Assembly (NCBI RefSeq): GCF_047495875.1
Contig: NC_092458.1
Coordinates: 107,138,227 to 107,202,226 of the forward strand
Origin: Pithys albifrons albifrons
Taxonomy: Eukaryota > Chordata > Aves > Passeriformes > Thamnophilidae
Length of the DNA stretch: 64,000 bases
Reading direction: 5' to 3'
Shown here: piece after piece, positions 36,490-50,018 of the stretch
How positions within the stretch are numbered: the stretch's first letter is position 1
How the letters are laid out: the number at the start of each line of letters is the position of its first letter
The notes under the pieces: generated by a model
The model's input: the letters and a program-made list of their open reading frames with translations, nothing else
Databases searched by the model: none
What the model was told of the DNA's origin: nothing
Position numbers and translations under genes: made by a program

Positions 36490-37287
36490 ATTTTGAGACA
36501 GAAAGGCGTCTCTGAAGATTATCTAATCTAACTCCTTCTGAGTAGGTTGCCCAGGGCTATGTCCCACTGGGTTTTGAGTATCTCCAGGGTGGAGGCTCCA
36601 CAGTCTCTCTGGGCAACCTCTAACAGTGTCTGACCACCTTCACAGAAGAATAGTGGGTTTTTTTGCTTGGGTGAAATTGCCTCTCTTGCAGTTAATGCCC
36701 ATCACCTATTGTTGTCCTGTCTCTGGAGAAACCACTGATAAAAGCCTACCTGCTTCTTTACTACCCCCATCATTGATACACATGGATCAGATCTTCTGAG
36801 CCTTCTCTGCTTCAGGCTGGACAGTGCCAGCTTTCTCAGCCTCTCCTTGTAGGAGAGATGTTTTGTTTCCTCATCTTCCTGGCCTTCCTCTGGACTTATT
36901 CCAATATTTCTGTCTTGTACTGGAGAGCCCAGCACTCCAGGTATCCCTCACCAGAGCTGAGCAGAGGAGAAGGATCACTTCCCTCAACCTGCTGGCTACC
37001 CTCTGCCTAATGTGGCTCAGATGTAGGAGTCTGTCCTTTTCTTTTCCTCCAAGAAGGCACTGCTTGAGCTGATGCCTCCTAGGACCTACAGGGCCTTTTC
37101 CACATCCCTGGCTTCCGGCTGATCAGGATGGATGCATGGGATTTGATTCCTCCCCAGATGCAGGACTTTGCATTTCCCATTTATACAGTTTCTGTCAGCA
37201 TGTTTCTCTAGCCTGTTGACATCCTTCTGGATGGCAGCACAACCCTCTGGTGAATCAGTCACTTCCCCAGTTTTGTGTTATCTGAAA
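36490..37287 (-). mobile_element. CR1 LINE fragment (minus strand)
   Basis: The plus strand is the reverse complement of CR1: GGTTGCCCAGGGCTATGTCC, TTTTGAGTATCTCCAGGGTG, CTCAGCCTCTCCTTGTAGGA, CTTGTACTGGAGAGCCCAGC, TTCCCTCAACCTGCTGGCTA and ATGGCAGCACAACCCTCTGG appear in the normal order. It covers the 3' region and the last part of ORF2, with several small deletions and many substitutions, so it is an old, inactive copy. The truncation near 37287 is the 5' end of the element. Confidence 0.92.
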
Positions 37288-37918
37288 AAATGTCATGTTT
37301 TGTGTGTAAACATGAAGCTTTTGTCTCTATTGCAGAAATCATGAATACAGACAACCCTGAGGCTGAGACAGCTGCTCATTTCCTTTTGAAAATGGCTGGA
37401 TGCCAGTTATATATCCTTTTTGCTTTTTTTTTCATTAGATATTTTGCCATAATAATGGCCATGGTCTTGTGGTCAGGTAACCTAAGATTTTGGTGATTGT
37501 TTGATATGATATGGTAGGTGATCATAAATTTAAACTGATTGTGTTAGCTAAGCTTTTTGGTGTAGATGATGATTCATTGCTCATATTAGTACTTCTAAAT
37601 CAGATTCTTTCACTTTGATATTTGTTATTATTAATGTTAGTCTAAATAGGTTTTTATTTCAAAATATCTTTTAAAGGTAATAAAAACCTATATGTATAGC
37701 AAGTGGGTTATACCTCTGATTTCTGCAAGAAATTATGATACTGCAGTAGTTGAAATCCTACCATTGTTAAGAAATTTATGGATTATTTCAAGGAGCTTGA
37801 TTTTTCTTGAATGGGAGGGTGGACTAGAACATAGACAAACCTGCAGCTTTTGTTAATTTTTACATCATTCAATAAATGCAACCAGGCTTCAGTGAGATGG
37901 GCACCCTTAGTAAATAAA
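37288..37918. other. Unique noncoding DNA between two CR1 copies
   Basis: AT-rich sequence without recognised features. A 73-codon frame starting at 37275 has no family motif. Confidence 0.5.
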
Positions 37919-38178
37919 AGACCTAATAGCATCTAATTGAGGCCTTCGAGTACTTGAAGAGAAGAAAAAAATCCATACTATAAAGAAAGTGATGGCACTG
38001 GAACAGATTGCCAAGAGAAGTTGTGGATGCCCCATCCATGGAAGTGTTCAAGGCCAGCTTGGATGGGGTCCTGAGCAACCTGGTCTAGAGGAAGGTGTTG
38101 CTGCCCACAGCAGGGGGGTTGTAACTGCATGATCTTGAAGGTCTTTTCCAACCCAGACCATTTTATGATTCCATAATT
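37919..38178 (+). mobile_element. CR1 LINE 3' fragment (plus strand)
   Basis: Sense CR1 landmarks follow in order: AGTACTTGAAGAG, GGCACTGGAACAGATTGCCA, TGTGGATGCCCCATCCATGG, GTTCAAGGCCAGCTTGGATG, ACCTGGTCTAGAGGAAGGTG and the terminal CCATTTTATGATTCCATA. It retains the element's 3' end and is truncated at the 5' side, with an internal deletion near 37955-37985. Confidence 0.93.
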
Positions 38179-41100
38179 GAAGTTTTAAGTGTTATTATTT
38201 CTACCTCATTGTGAGTGAGTGAATAAAATGGTGGTTGTAAACTATTTTATACTTTTATGTTCAGTCTTCCCTTTAACACTATTACTGAGGTTCTGAAACT
38301 GTTTTTCTTTGCGCTCCTCTCCCTGTGTGTGACATGATTGTGTCAGTGTTGTCCCTGGAGTACAGAAAGATTGTTTTAAGGGGTTAATCAAGGCATGCAA
38401 AGGGTTTTACTCATGAACATGTACCTCAGGCAGGATTTCAAACCTAAGCAGAGCCTTGAGTTTGCTTTTTGATATGATGGTGAAGATGCTTCAACTCTAA
38501 AAAAACCTGCGAAGTGAGGAGTATGTTCAGACACATATTGTGAGACAATGTGTGTGGGAGGGATTTACTGACTGATGTGGCAGCTGAAAAAGGAGAGTAA
38601 GTGAGTAAAAGCCTTGGTGGTAGAGTAAGGTTATTGTGAGGTGTGGTGAGTTGGGTTTGTAGGGGTCTGAAGTGATGCAGAGGGATGTGTTATTTTAGAT
38701 GTCATCCCAGAGGCACTTTACCAACTTGATGGGCTGTGACCTGGTGTTTAACTACCTCATCATCCAACATGTGAGTTACCTCAGCAAGAGATGCTTGGTA
38801 ACTGGGATGGGGCAGAGATTTATGTGTGCAGGGAATCTGTTTAGGTGTCCAGCACATTGCTCCTGCTTGCCAGCTGGGCAGGAGAGAGCAACTGAGGAAT
38901 TCTCTTTCTCCTCTTGGGTGCAGCTTCAAAGAAAAGCATTTTTAGCTTCTCACTGTGATCTAGTATTTTGGTATGTGAATACTTTTAAGCCTTTCCAGGG
39001 TAGAGCTAAAGAGCTAAGGAAGTTATTTTAAAGTCCTAAGTTCTTTATCCTGGAAGGGAATCAAAGCATTCTCACTGGGCTCTCCTCAAGGTGAATGCTA
39101 TTGCTGAGAGGAATTAGGAACTGTGTCTTTAAACAACTTTTTAGCTGTCCCTAGCTAAGCACATGCTTTCAGCTTTTCTTGGACCCAAGACCAGCAACTA
39201 ACAGGAGGGGTTTAGGGTGGTATATGTGACTTTGCATTAAAGTGGACTGAAGCACTCCTGATGTAAAGGACAGAGATATGGAAACTCCCTTCATTGTTTC
39301 TTGCAGTCTTCTGTCCCTCTGCATGGTGCTTACTGCAAACAGGAGCATCTGCAAATCCATGCCTTTTATTTACCTGCCTGGCAGGGGAGCCTGGAGTGCA
39401 GAGATCATAAATGTGGGCAGAAAACTCATCCCCCACAACGACCAGGCAGTTCTGATAGCCTGGCAGCAAAGCAAACACCTGGTTTAGAGTGGCTGGGTGT
39501 TCGTTTTGGGGTTCCTGGCATGGGACAGGCTTAGACACTAGTGAGGTGACTGGTTTTTGCACCGACAACATATGACTGTTATGGGAGATGCAAATAGTGT
39601 GTTATCTACTTTGTGAAAACAGAAACACAAAAAATAAGCCACAGGGAAGAGAACAAAAGGTATGTACTGCTTGTTAATTAAGACTGATGATATTAACAGA
39701 ATATTAATGAGACTATGATAAAAGGAGTTCACCTGAAATGTTAATGTGAAGCAAGACTTGATCAAAGTGACTAAATATAAATTCTGTATTTGATAATCAC
39801 TTTTTGGTTGTAGTATATTTTTGGATTATATTTAGCAACCACCTCTGAAAAAGTAATTCTACTATCAGAGTAGTAGCTGAAAGGTAGGTGATGCAGCAGA
39901 GATTATGCAGGACTATCTGCTTGTCCTTTAGCTTTGCCATAAAGAAACAAGAATTTAATTTAAGCTGTTGAGGTTAGACCAGGCAGCGTTGGCTGCCAGA
40001 CTGTAACTATAGAGGGAGCCTGTACTCCATCTGGGGAAATGTGCCCTGTGGTGCACTGAACTGCGAAGAAATATATGTACTTCTACTGGCATGACAACCC
40101 AACCCCCCTGGGTGACATCCAAACTTATGTAATTGCAAGACCTAGATGGCATTAATCATTCAACCACAAATTGAGTTTCAAGCTAAAGAAGTATTTGTCT
40201 TTCTTTCGGCAAATACACCATTCTTGAATACATAATCATTTCAAATGTTTGTTGGGCTTGGGGAGGAAAGGTGAGCACAATGTAGAAGAAAGAATATACC
40301 GAAAATAACAATCTGCCTGACCAGTTCAATGTCTTTACTTTTAATGAACAACCCACTTTTTTATGGTTCTAAAAATGATTTCATTTTCCCTTTGAAATGG
40401 CACAGTTCCTTTAATGCTTGCTGTTCATGCTTGCTCACTTAGAAATCCCACTACAGATCTTTATATAGTGTAAAGAGACCATAATTTGTAATATTTTACT
40501 GGAATTTAATCATTAAAGACCATAGCACTAATACCCAAGAGGCTGTACACAGTATGGAAGAAGAATTTTATCTGTTTGTTATTTGGATTACATACAAAGA
40601 TGCTTCTTTTAAAAATTGAGCAGCAACCTTCTTGTCCAGCTGCTTGCCTCAGTCTAGCATGATATAACTGGAGGTAATGAGGAGGTGCATATAAGAGAGC
40701 ATATAAAATCTTTAAATAGAAGTTTATCCTGGAGTATTGAGCACTCTTTTAGGGATATTGAGCAGGGATGCTTTGATTTCTAGAATTTTCTTAATAACCT
40801 TGTGGTGGAGGGGTAACGGGCATGCAAAACTGTTCTGACAGTGATGCAAGCTTGCCAGTTCCCCCTGCAAGACAGCACGTACTTCCAGGTGAGATTAACT
40901 TTTTTTTTCTATCCTACAGATTGTGCATCAACATCCTTTTTTTTTAAGATCTGCAGTTAAATTCAGAAATATAAAAATAAAGCTTCCATTAGTGTCAGAA
41001 TAACTGAGGAAAATTTTGTGAGGAAATATATTTAGATTTACAGTATTAAACAACCTTTAAATAGTAATACCATTTCCTGAATCATTAAGATACTGACTAT

Positions 41101-43929
41101 TTTCATAATTTCTCTGTGATCTGTTTCTTGGCTACAAGTTGGTATTTCTGTTTCCTTCAAAAATGCCAAGATTCATGAGTAGCAAACTAATAAAGCAGGG
41201 AGGTAAATGTCATTGATGCTTGTACCGTAGCAGTTCTGAACTAGTGCGGGGTCAACTTCATTGTGAAGCTGTTGATTATCTTTCCAATTCGCAACACCAT
41301 TTAAATTTCTTCCACTTTTCCTTTAAATGGTATATTTCATAAAATTTATCAAATGGATTTTTAGATTGTACCTTTGAAAGGGCATTGGCATGATTTGGTT
41401 AAAGGAACTTATTGGAGGCCTCAGGTTTTGAGGGGTTCTTTCCATCTATCATGAGGACCATTTTTTTTCTTTTAATTTCCTGAAATGGTTGTGGTTTTCA
41501 AAAGTACAACAGCCTTTTTTTTTAAAAAAAAAGCAGAACAGGCTTAAAAGCACATTTTCCTACATCTAGGCTGTATATATTTCAGTCATTTTCTGAATTC
41601 CCACAATCTTTGGTCTTTATTGAAAAATTATTTTCCATTTTGTATTCCACAACTTTGCATAAATCTCTGTCAAACAGCAGTTTAATGAGTGTGAGGCCTT
41701 TTGGCTTTGCAGTGTAGATTTGGATAATCCTCGTGAAAAATTTTCTGTAGGGTTAATAGAAATTTTAGGTACCAAAGGCAATTGGAGGTAAGTCTAGGAG
41801 TTATTGGGATATAGCTAAAGAGCAAGCCATTTGGTTGGATGGAAAGTAGAGTAACAAATGCAATGTTTTAGTGTCTCAGTAAAACATTGTTAGTCCCTTG
41901 CTAGCCCCTAATTAAAATCTAATCAGGTAGATGTAGAGATCACCAAAGGATATAGAAAAAGTTGCATTGCCACCTGCGAGAGAGGTGTTTTGAGTTTAGA
42001 CATTTGGAAGACAGTAGAGGACATGCTTTGAAACATGTTAATTTAGAGGTACTGTTCCTACTGAAAGAGGAGGGAGATCAAAATCAGCATACCTATTCAA
42101 CACAGAGAAACTAAATTACAGGTGGTATGTGCTGATTCAGGTCCATATGTTAAAATAATTTGGGGGAGGAACCGATTCTTTCAATGTTCTTTTCAAAAGA
42201 GATCCCAACTTCTTGACACTGTTATAGCTCAAATGGTAATTAAAACTCTTGTAGCAGGAAAGAGAGAAAACGTGCAGTGCATTTTTGTTCTCTTGCTGAT
42301 ACACATGGAAATCTCATTTATACTTCTCCAAGTTACTGTCTAAAATCTTCCACTAGCAAAACATGGAAGGAATGTGTGATCTTGCAACTTCTTGTTGGGC
42401 CATAGTGATCTTAAAAAGGATTTATGTAATAAAACATTGAAATCTACATGTGCTATATGTTCAGTAAAAATGACTTAGTGCTTAGAAAATTAGGCATAAC
42501 AGTTTTATATAAGGCAAAATTAACCCATCAGTTATGTAGGACTGTGTCACTTTGCTACCAAGTTCTTAAAAGGTTTCTTACTGGAGAGAAACATGTTTTA
42601 ACTGCCTGTTTTCCCACCAAAATTAAATCTCATATTCATAATGGATTAAATGCTCATCAGTTAGAGGGATTCACTTAGTCTTGTTGATGTCATCTTGTTT
42701 TCATTCACTTTGCAGACTGCTGTTCTAAGTAAGAAAAGAGAAGAAAGAAACCTTCTGTTGAAGGGGTTTTTTTTATCCAGTTCACTCTACAGTAGGGGAA
42801 GGAGAATGACAAATTAAGATCTAAAATGTCCCTGGAAGGTGAAATTACTAATATATCCATGCATTAGTTAAGTCCTGTGTGAGATTTCGTAACAGTCTAA
42901 GGAGTAGAAAGGTCTTTCCAGAGAGAAAGCAGTGAAATTGATGTTTTATGTGTGCCACTTTACTGGCTCTTTGTTTAGCTGGAATAAATCTGTATGAAAT
43001 GGCATAATTTAAAGAACTACATAATCTGTGGGAGTTTATGATGAATTTTTAATTTGAGAAAGCCTGGCTTTTTACAAAATAAGCCTCATGTTCTAAGATG
43101 TAATGACTACAAATTGCTGTTTTAAATGCCAAGGCTGTGGCTTCATTATTTTTTGCACATTAAATAATGATTTTAATAAAAGTCTAGAGTTCATGTTCTC
43201 TTTTGAAAGCTATTACCTCTCGGCTACTGGCATATACCTCTTTGTCTAGAGGGCAAAGTGAGCAACATCTCATATATTTCTTGGGCGCTATATGAAAGCA
43301 TTAATTTCCTTCTGATGCTTTGATGGAACTCCAGTGCTGTGGGGCAAGTTAATGCAAAATGATCACATTTTCACTCATAATCAATATAGCTGTATGACAG
43401 TGGGCATCTGTTTTTCATTTCGGCATTCAGCAAAGCTGAATGACGTGTGCATTTTGTATAAAAGGCTCCTTTTGAAAAGTAGGGATGGAAATAGCATTTT
43501 TAGCAGGAGGCTGTCACTTGTTTATATCTGCAGTTGCCTCCTGGCAAAGAAAGATCTCAGTGTGTTTCACCAAACACATTTTCCCTCATTGCTTACCTGT
43601 TGCATTTTAATAAATCAGATATTTGCCATTTTACTTAAGAAAACAACTAGCTACTGATTTCTTGAGGGTTTTGTGGAATTTTTTTTGCATTTCACCCTCT
43701 CTGTAAACTTGGGCTTCTTACATCAGGGTGATAAAAGCAAAAGCTGATGAAGATGGACATAGACCTTGTTTGTTATTGAGAGGAGAATGATAGAAGGAAA
43801 GAAAAATGTGTTTTCAAGACAGGAGTTTGTTAAAGCATTTATTTTTGTGATTCTAAAGTTTTTTAGTGATCACACGTGGAAGTCTGAATATAACTGCCAG
43901 AAGCTTCTCAGGCCCATGATGTGACTCTT
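38179..43929. other. Unique noncoding DNA, nothing certain
   Basis: A somewhat G+C-richer stretch at about 38600-39540 contains overlapping frames on both strands (up to 119 codons) without motifs. At 41514-41533 a run of nine T followed by nine A forms a trivial palindrome. The stretch at about 43000-43330 is complex, non-repetitive and TAAT-rich and might be conserved; I cannot test this. Confidence 0.45.
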
Positions 43930-44017
43930 AGGAATGGTTCTCTGCAGGGCCAGGAGTTGGACACGATGGTCCTTGTGGGTCCCTTTCAGCTCATCATATT
44001 TTGTGATTCTTCTGTGA
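43930..44017 (+). mobile_element. CR1 LINE 3'-end fragment (plus strand)
   Basis: CTGCAGGGCCAGGAGTTGGA, GATGGTCCTTGTGGGTCCC and TCATATTTTGTGATTCTTCT match a CR1 3' terminus. Only the last 90 bp or so remain, a common result of 5' truncation. Confidence 0.85.
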
Positions 44018-46456
44018 TGGATATAGCCAATATCAGCCAGAGGAATTTAGTGTTATGTTTGAAAAATGAAAACATAAAAGCCATCAGCATTTCCTGTGCC
44101 TCAGCAACAGTTACTAAAATGTAGTAGGTTGCCCATATTATCAAGTGGTCAAGATTCAGAATATATGTTAGTTCTCGGAGATTTAAACCTTCAAGAGAGC
44201 AAAGAGGAAGCATACTTTCTGTTGCCTTTTTTAAGGTCTGTTGAAGTCACTTCTTTAGTATAATAATAATAAACTGACAAATTATTTTAGTAGAAGATAA
44301 TTTTTGATTATTTCAGTAAAGAGTTATAAATAGAAAACATTGACCTAAGAAGTCAAATAACAGCAGGTGTCATAAATCATGGAATGATCATCTGCTGATG
44401 AAAACATTGTGAAATACATTATGGAAGATTAGCTTTACTTTGAAAGTTCTATTTCTGGCAAGAAACTGACAGTGCAAAATTTCACAGAATTCTTGTTTCT
44501 TCACAGTGTTGTTGCATAATATAATCCTAAATTAAATTCTGGGAAAAAAGTGACTATTCATAGTGAGAAAACAAACTTTGGCATTCTGGGAAAAAGTACT
44601 CCAACTCTAGCAGGTATTAAAAAGCCCCTTTTTGATTCTCTGTGTGTGTTTGTGACCTTAAATTTTCCTTACAACTGGATCAATAATTGTTGCAGGGCTG
44701 AAACTGTCTGTGATGTTGCTTCTGCTTCCACTATTGGAGTTCTCAGCAGGATTTATTTATTGTCATGAACACACTGCAGCTGATTAGTCTTGAAACAAAG
44801 GATGTGATGTTTTTGCCTTGTTAAAGTGCCATAGGATGTTGTAGTTGCATAAATTTGTGTGGCAAAGAGGGGATCAGGCAAACTGAGACAGATCTGACAG
44901 GCACAGAGATGTACTGATGGACTGGCAGATGCTTTCACGTGGAGAAGTGGTGTTTGTAAATTCTACCCCTTGTTCAGAAGGCTTCCACCTGCCAAAACAG
45001 CATGACCCTGTGGGCTGTGTGTCAGCCAGTTGTCTTCTCTTTTGGCCTCTTTTTCTACCAGAATAATGAAGTGTCTCCTTTTGAGGCCAGAGAAAAAGGT
45101 CTTAAAATTTCATTCTTGTCAGATGAACCATATTGATGGTTTTTCTACCCTATAACATGCTTGCTTTCCATTTGTTTGCCGCATTTAACTAGTAAAGAAG
45201 TGATATGACAAGTTTTCTGCCTCATGAAATATGATGCATTAATAATTTTCACATTTAAAAATAAATGCATTAAAAGAAATCTAGATAGCAAGATGTAGAA
45301 CTGTTTGGTTTTTTGTTTTCTTTTTTATTCTGCAGTATCTGGACGTCTAGCACTCTTAACAAATGCAGGTGACCACTGATTTGTCATCCTGAAGACATAA
45401 TTATTCATCAAATGCCATCTGCAAGTATGGCTGAACCTTTCAGCAGATGTCAGACACAATTAACTCTTGCTAACTACAAATGAAAGAACAGGAGCTATTT
45501 AGTTGTTAAAGGTTGACTTCCATGTTCTCAGTTACATAATATTGTTAGTAGTTTCCTGAATTAGGGAGCCAAAGAGACCATGCAGCCAGAAGGGAAGGAA
45601 CTGAAATAATTTGCCTTATTTTTGTTTGCTTCTGCAAGTGACAGGCAAACTCTTCAGGATCCAACTTTAAACAAAAAAGGTCCTTTCTTATATTTTTTCC
45701 CTCCTAGAACACCTAAGTTTGGTACATTGAAGCAGTGCAGTAATCATCAGAAGCTACTCTAACTCAGAAGACTATTGTGACTATTGTAGAAGGAAATGTG
45801 GGTTGGTGAGAGGCTGATACCAAAGGTGTGTTTTGAGCAATCACATAGAGAATCATCAAAGTCCAGAGCCCAAGGTACACAAAACCAGTGTTATCCATGG
45901 AAAATCAATGGGAAAACAGTCCTTGTTCTGAGTCAGGAGCTGCCTTTGGGTTTTGAAGATCCACACCATTGTTAAAAGACAGTTTTTTCTTGCTGAATGG
46001 CTTTACACTGTTCCGCAGAACTCTCAGCCTTCTAACAGCCATTGTGAGAGGGAAGCCAGTGTTACCTGTCTGGGGTTAGGAAAGTGAAAAGGCCTTTGGT
46101 CAGTTATGATACTGCTCTTCCAAAGTTGCTTTCCAGTTCAAGGGAACAGATGCATTAAATCCTGCCAGTGTTTGGTTCATATTCCTACTGTGACAAAGCT
46201 GCAGCTGTACTTCTGGTCCAACTGGACTATGCTGTCAATCTTTCTTCATAAATGGTAAAATAAAACTCTGTTTATGTCTGCTGGCCCTTGTTTGTGGAAT
46301 AATTAGCGTAGATGAATTTTGCATGTCCCTCCACTTCTGTGTGCTTGGTCTCTTTGTTGGGTACTTGTGTTCTGCATGGCCAAGATGGGGAAACCCCTCA
46401 AGCTGGACAGTGTGGGCAGAACAGTAAGAGCTCTAGGCCTATGGAACACATTTTGG
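44018..46456. other. Unique noncoding DNA, nothing recognised
   Basis: AT-rich unique sequence with no transposon ends, repeats or motif clusters that I could support. Confidence 0.5.
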
Positions 46457-46864
46457 TCAGGGACTAAAGCACCTCCCCTAGGAAGTTTCCCTGGGAAAGT
46501 TGTTCAGCCCAGAAAAGAGAATGTTGTGTGGAGATATAACAAACTTCCATTATCTGAAGAGGCCTGCAAGGAAGTCAGAGAGGGACTCTTTGTCTGGAAC
46601 TGTAGTGACAGGACAAAGGGGGAAGGACTTCAAACAGAGTAGACTTAGATTATTAGATTGAGAAAGAAATTCTTTACTGTTATAATGGTGAGGCACTGCC
46701 ACAGGTCACTCAGAAGCTGTGGATGCCCCATCCCTGGCTGTGTTCAAGGCCAGGGTCGATGGAGCTTTGGGCAACCTGATCTAGTGGAAGGTGTCGCTGC
46801 CCATGGCAGAGAGTTTGGAAGTGGGTCTTTGAAGTACCTTCCAACCCAGGCCATTCAGTTATTA
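46457..46864 (+). mobile_element. CR1 LINE 3' fragment (plus strand)
   Basis: Sense CR1 sequence starts with GGGACTAAAGCACCTCCCCT and continues through GTTCAGCCCAGAAAAGAGAA, AGAGGGACTCTTTGTCTGGA, TGTGGATGCCCCATCCCTGG, TCTAGTGGAAGGTGTCGCTG and CTTCCAACCCAGGCCATTCA. It covers the last 400 bp of the element. The usual terminal ATTCTATGA repeat is degraded to CATTCAGTTATTA. Confidence 0.93.
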
Positions 46865-49800
46865 CTCATCAGTGGCTTAAGATACTGCCAGTTGGTGCAT
46901 ACATTGACCGGAGGAGATGAAATTTCCAGCACTGCTGTGACTCCTTATGTTTATTTGTGCTATCGGCCTTGTTCTGTTGTGGTAAGCACTATTCCAGCTT
47001 TTGAGTGGTAAATTTAGCAGCTCTCTATGGCAGCAGACTGCTGGGGTTAGGGGCAGAAAATGGCTGATTAGGACAGAGCCTGGCCTGTGCCAGGATCTGG
47101 TGTCATTGAGTCTGGTTCTCCAGCATTCTGAGAGCATCAATTCCAACAGAGTTATTTTGATCTCGACTCTGGACCATGTCATGTTTTAAGTTTAGAGGTG
47201 CTGATGGTTTTGCGTTGTGTTGTTTCCAGCAGTGATGACTAACCCTGCAAGGTGTGGTTTGCCTGCTGGAAAGAAGGTAATATACTGATTATACAGTAGC
47301 TGACAGCATTGCACTGGTATAATGATGAAACCTCTAAAAATCTGTCACATTGTTTATGTGAAGAAGAACCTGAAGCATCCTCCTGATTCTAATACTCTTG
47401 TCCTTTACAGCAGCAGTTGTTAATGAGCTTCACACTAAAATCCTCTGTGCTGATCATATTTCTGAATTTTATTTCTTCTTCACATGTTTGCTCACTGGTC
47501 ATGATTTGAACCAGTCTTCGGGGATTTACATGAGATTTTACCTTTTGGAGAGCTTTAGACTAGTAACATGCTCATACCTTGTATCCCATCTTTATCCTTG
47601 ACTTGTGGATATTTCCTTACAGCTGTAAATCATGCTTTAAAAGTTTTATCCACCACTACCCACAGATCATTCTATGTTCTGCAGTGTATTATTACTGAAT
47701 GTATAAATAAGGGAATAAATCATTGGTTTCTGACTTGCAAAGAATATGCCATGGCATATGAAAATACATCAATTTTTAATTCATTTCTGAAGGTGACCTA
47801 GAAGCAAATGATCACCATGCGAATAAAATAGAAATACACTTATAATACAGTCCCATGATGAAGAATTATATTTTAAGAGCATCTGCAGGATTTATGATTT
47901 CATATTTATAATTTACATATGGTTCGTATTTGTTTTGGATTTAATACACTGTAATTTCATAGTCATGTAAATAAATTCAGTGGGAACTGCTGCCATCTCC
48001 TGGTCTATAGCTGTACTAAACACTAATCCTGGAAATGCGAGCTGGATATTTAAGTGAGATTTTCAAGGTCTTCCTTGCTAAAGCCAAGGTTAAAATACCC
48101 AAACACTTCACCTTTCAGTATAGAACCATAGATATTTGATATGTTGGTGGGTTTAGTCAGATTCATTTGTATTTAAGACAACACAATGGCACTACCTAAT
48201 TACTTATTTTTAGTATGACAAACTTCAGTAGAAATATTAAGGCAGATTCCTTATGTGTAAATATGTATACTTACAGATTTTGAAATTGGATTTTTTTTGT
48301 TGTCCTTTGAAATTGCAAAAATGAAGGCCATCTGACAGCAGGACCTTTCCCAAATGAGTTTATGGTCTATAGTAATTTCTTTTTTCCTTCTTCCCCAATC
48401 AATGGACTTATTCCCTTTAATTTCTTCTACCAACATTCATGCTTAAAGAAAAGTTGGCAGGGTAAGATTTGATTAAGCATTGAAGTATAGCTGGAGTATG
48501 AAATTGTTGAGCTTCCTTGTCAGTCTGTGTTCCTTGTTTGTAGTAAAGTGACTTTTGACTTTATAGTGAATTTCATCACTGCATGAATATCACAAAAAAA
48601 TAGTACTTAGCTGTGCTCTTTTAAGTGTGCCTAAAACATGTAAAACCTCTGACAAATTGTATGAAACATGTATATTTTCAGTGTTTTCCTTGAAGTCTAT
48701 AGAACATCATGCAAAACTTAGTATCCATTCCTCTTTCTCCTTGTCTTTTGAGTAGATTTATCTCAGTCTGAACATGGAATGTGAAAACACCTCATAAAAT
48801 AATTAATTCACAGTTCTTATGCTAATTTTTTCTCCATATACCCTGATTTAAGCTGTGGTCTAAACAGGGGGTTGTGTGCAGGGTCCCATTACTAGCACTG
48901 CTATCAATTTTTAATTTCTTGTTCTGTGAACTTTAACAAGTCTGGTTTTTACACTTCTTGTTGCAGTGGTATTTAATGTCTTCCTTTGCAGCACAGTTAG
49001 GCTGACTAATTTTTAATGTTAAGGGGGGTTATTTATTCATACACAAAATGAGAGTTAAAACTTGGAAATTTTGTCTTTGTAGTATTGCTTTCAAATTCGG
49101 GAGTTACCAAGGTACATTGTGTTGGCAGGTTTATGGAAAACATTCACTTTGGTCACTGAAACACCTAAAAGGGGTTGTGCATGGTGTTCAGTAAGCAAAG
49201 GAAGCACAATCTCCTTTGTAATGCTTAGTTCACTTTCTAGGTGCTAGTGCAAAGGCACACAAAGTAACTAATTTTTATGATTGTATCTGATAGAAAAGCT
49301 ACACTGGTCAGACAGCCACAAACTTCACTATTTCATCTTTTTAAATTTAGCTGTGTGAATGGAAAAATAGCTGATAAAATAAATACTGGGGGATGGGGAG
49401 GACAGGGATGAGGTGAGTAAACTCACCTGAAGAAGGGAGGAGGAAAAGAGCATCATGTGCACTTGATTAAATCCAGAACTGGACTTTTTCTCATTTGGGG
49501 TTTCTTTGCTTTGGCATCGATACCATGATATTGTTGCCACAGACTGAAGACCACATCACTGTTTTAAAACTCGTCTGTTTTTGAGAAGTAGAAGTAACAT
49601 AGGAGGCTAAAAGGGAGTCTGGAGAATGAATGAGGACAGAGTGACCTTGTGGTATTTTGACCTTAACCTCACTGAACAACTGGAAATTATTTCTGTGGCG
49701 ACAGTAGAGGATTTCAGGAATAACTAAAGGAAGGCTACATAATAGTCCACAAACACAGAGCTGTCTTCCTCCAGACAAGCTAAGACAGATCAGTATGTTG

Positions 49801-49964
49801 CTCAAGAGATGCATAGTGGCTTTTATTATGAAAATACTCATGTAACCAGCTAAATAAAAAGACATGAAGCATTAATATTGTCTCAGAGTTTAGGTTTGAA
49901 GAAGCAGTACCAACCTGACTATCTCAGCTTGGTCATGTGAGTTCTCTGTCTCTAGATGCAGCAT
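46865..49964. other. Unique noncoding DNA with one CTCF-like site
   Basis: AT-rich sequence. Apart from the motif at 47990-48003, I see nothing that can be assigned. Frames up to 124 codons (49491-49865, minus) have no domain. Confidence 0.5.
47990..48003 (-). promoter_or_regulatory. CTCF-like core motif, reverse orientation
   Basis: The minus strand reads CCAGGAGATGGCAG, which agrees with the CTCF core CCASYAGRKGGC at 11 of 12 positions. It faces the two plus-strand motifs at 23.7 kb. Motif evidence only. Confidence 0.42.
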
Positions 49965-50018
49965 TGGTTAGACTTGATTATCTCGGAGGTCTTTTATAAC
50001 CTTTGTGATTCTATGACT
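49965..50018 (+). mobile_element. CR1 LINE 3'-end remnant (plus strand)
   Basis: GGTTAGACTTGATTATCTCG, GAGGTCTTTTATAACC and TTTGTGATTCTATGAC correspond to the last 50 bp of a CR1 copy. No upstream CR1 sequence is recognisable. Confidence 0.78.

Noticed and set aside
41514..41533. Palindrome of nine T followed by nine A.
   Set aside because: A trivial consequence of adjacent homopolymers, without complex arms.
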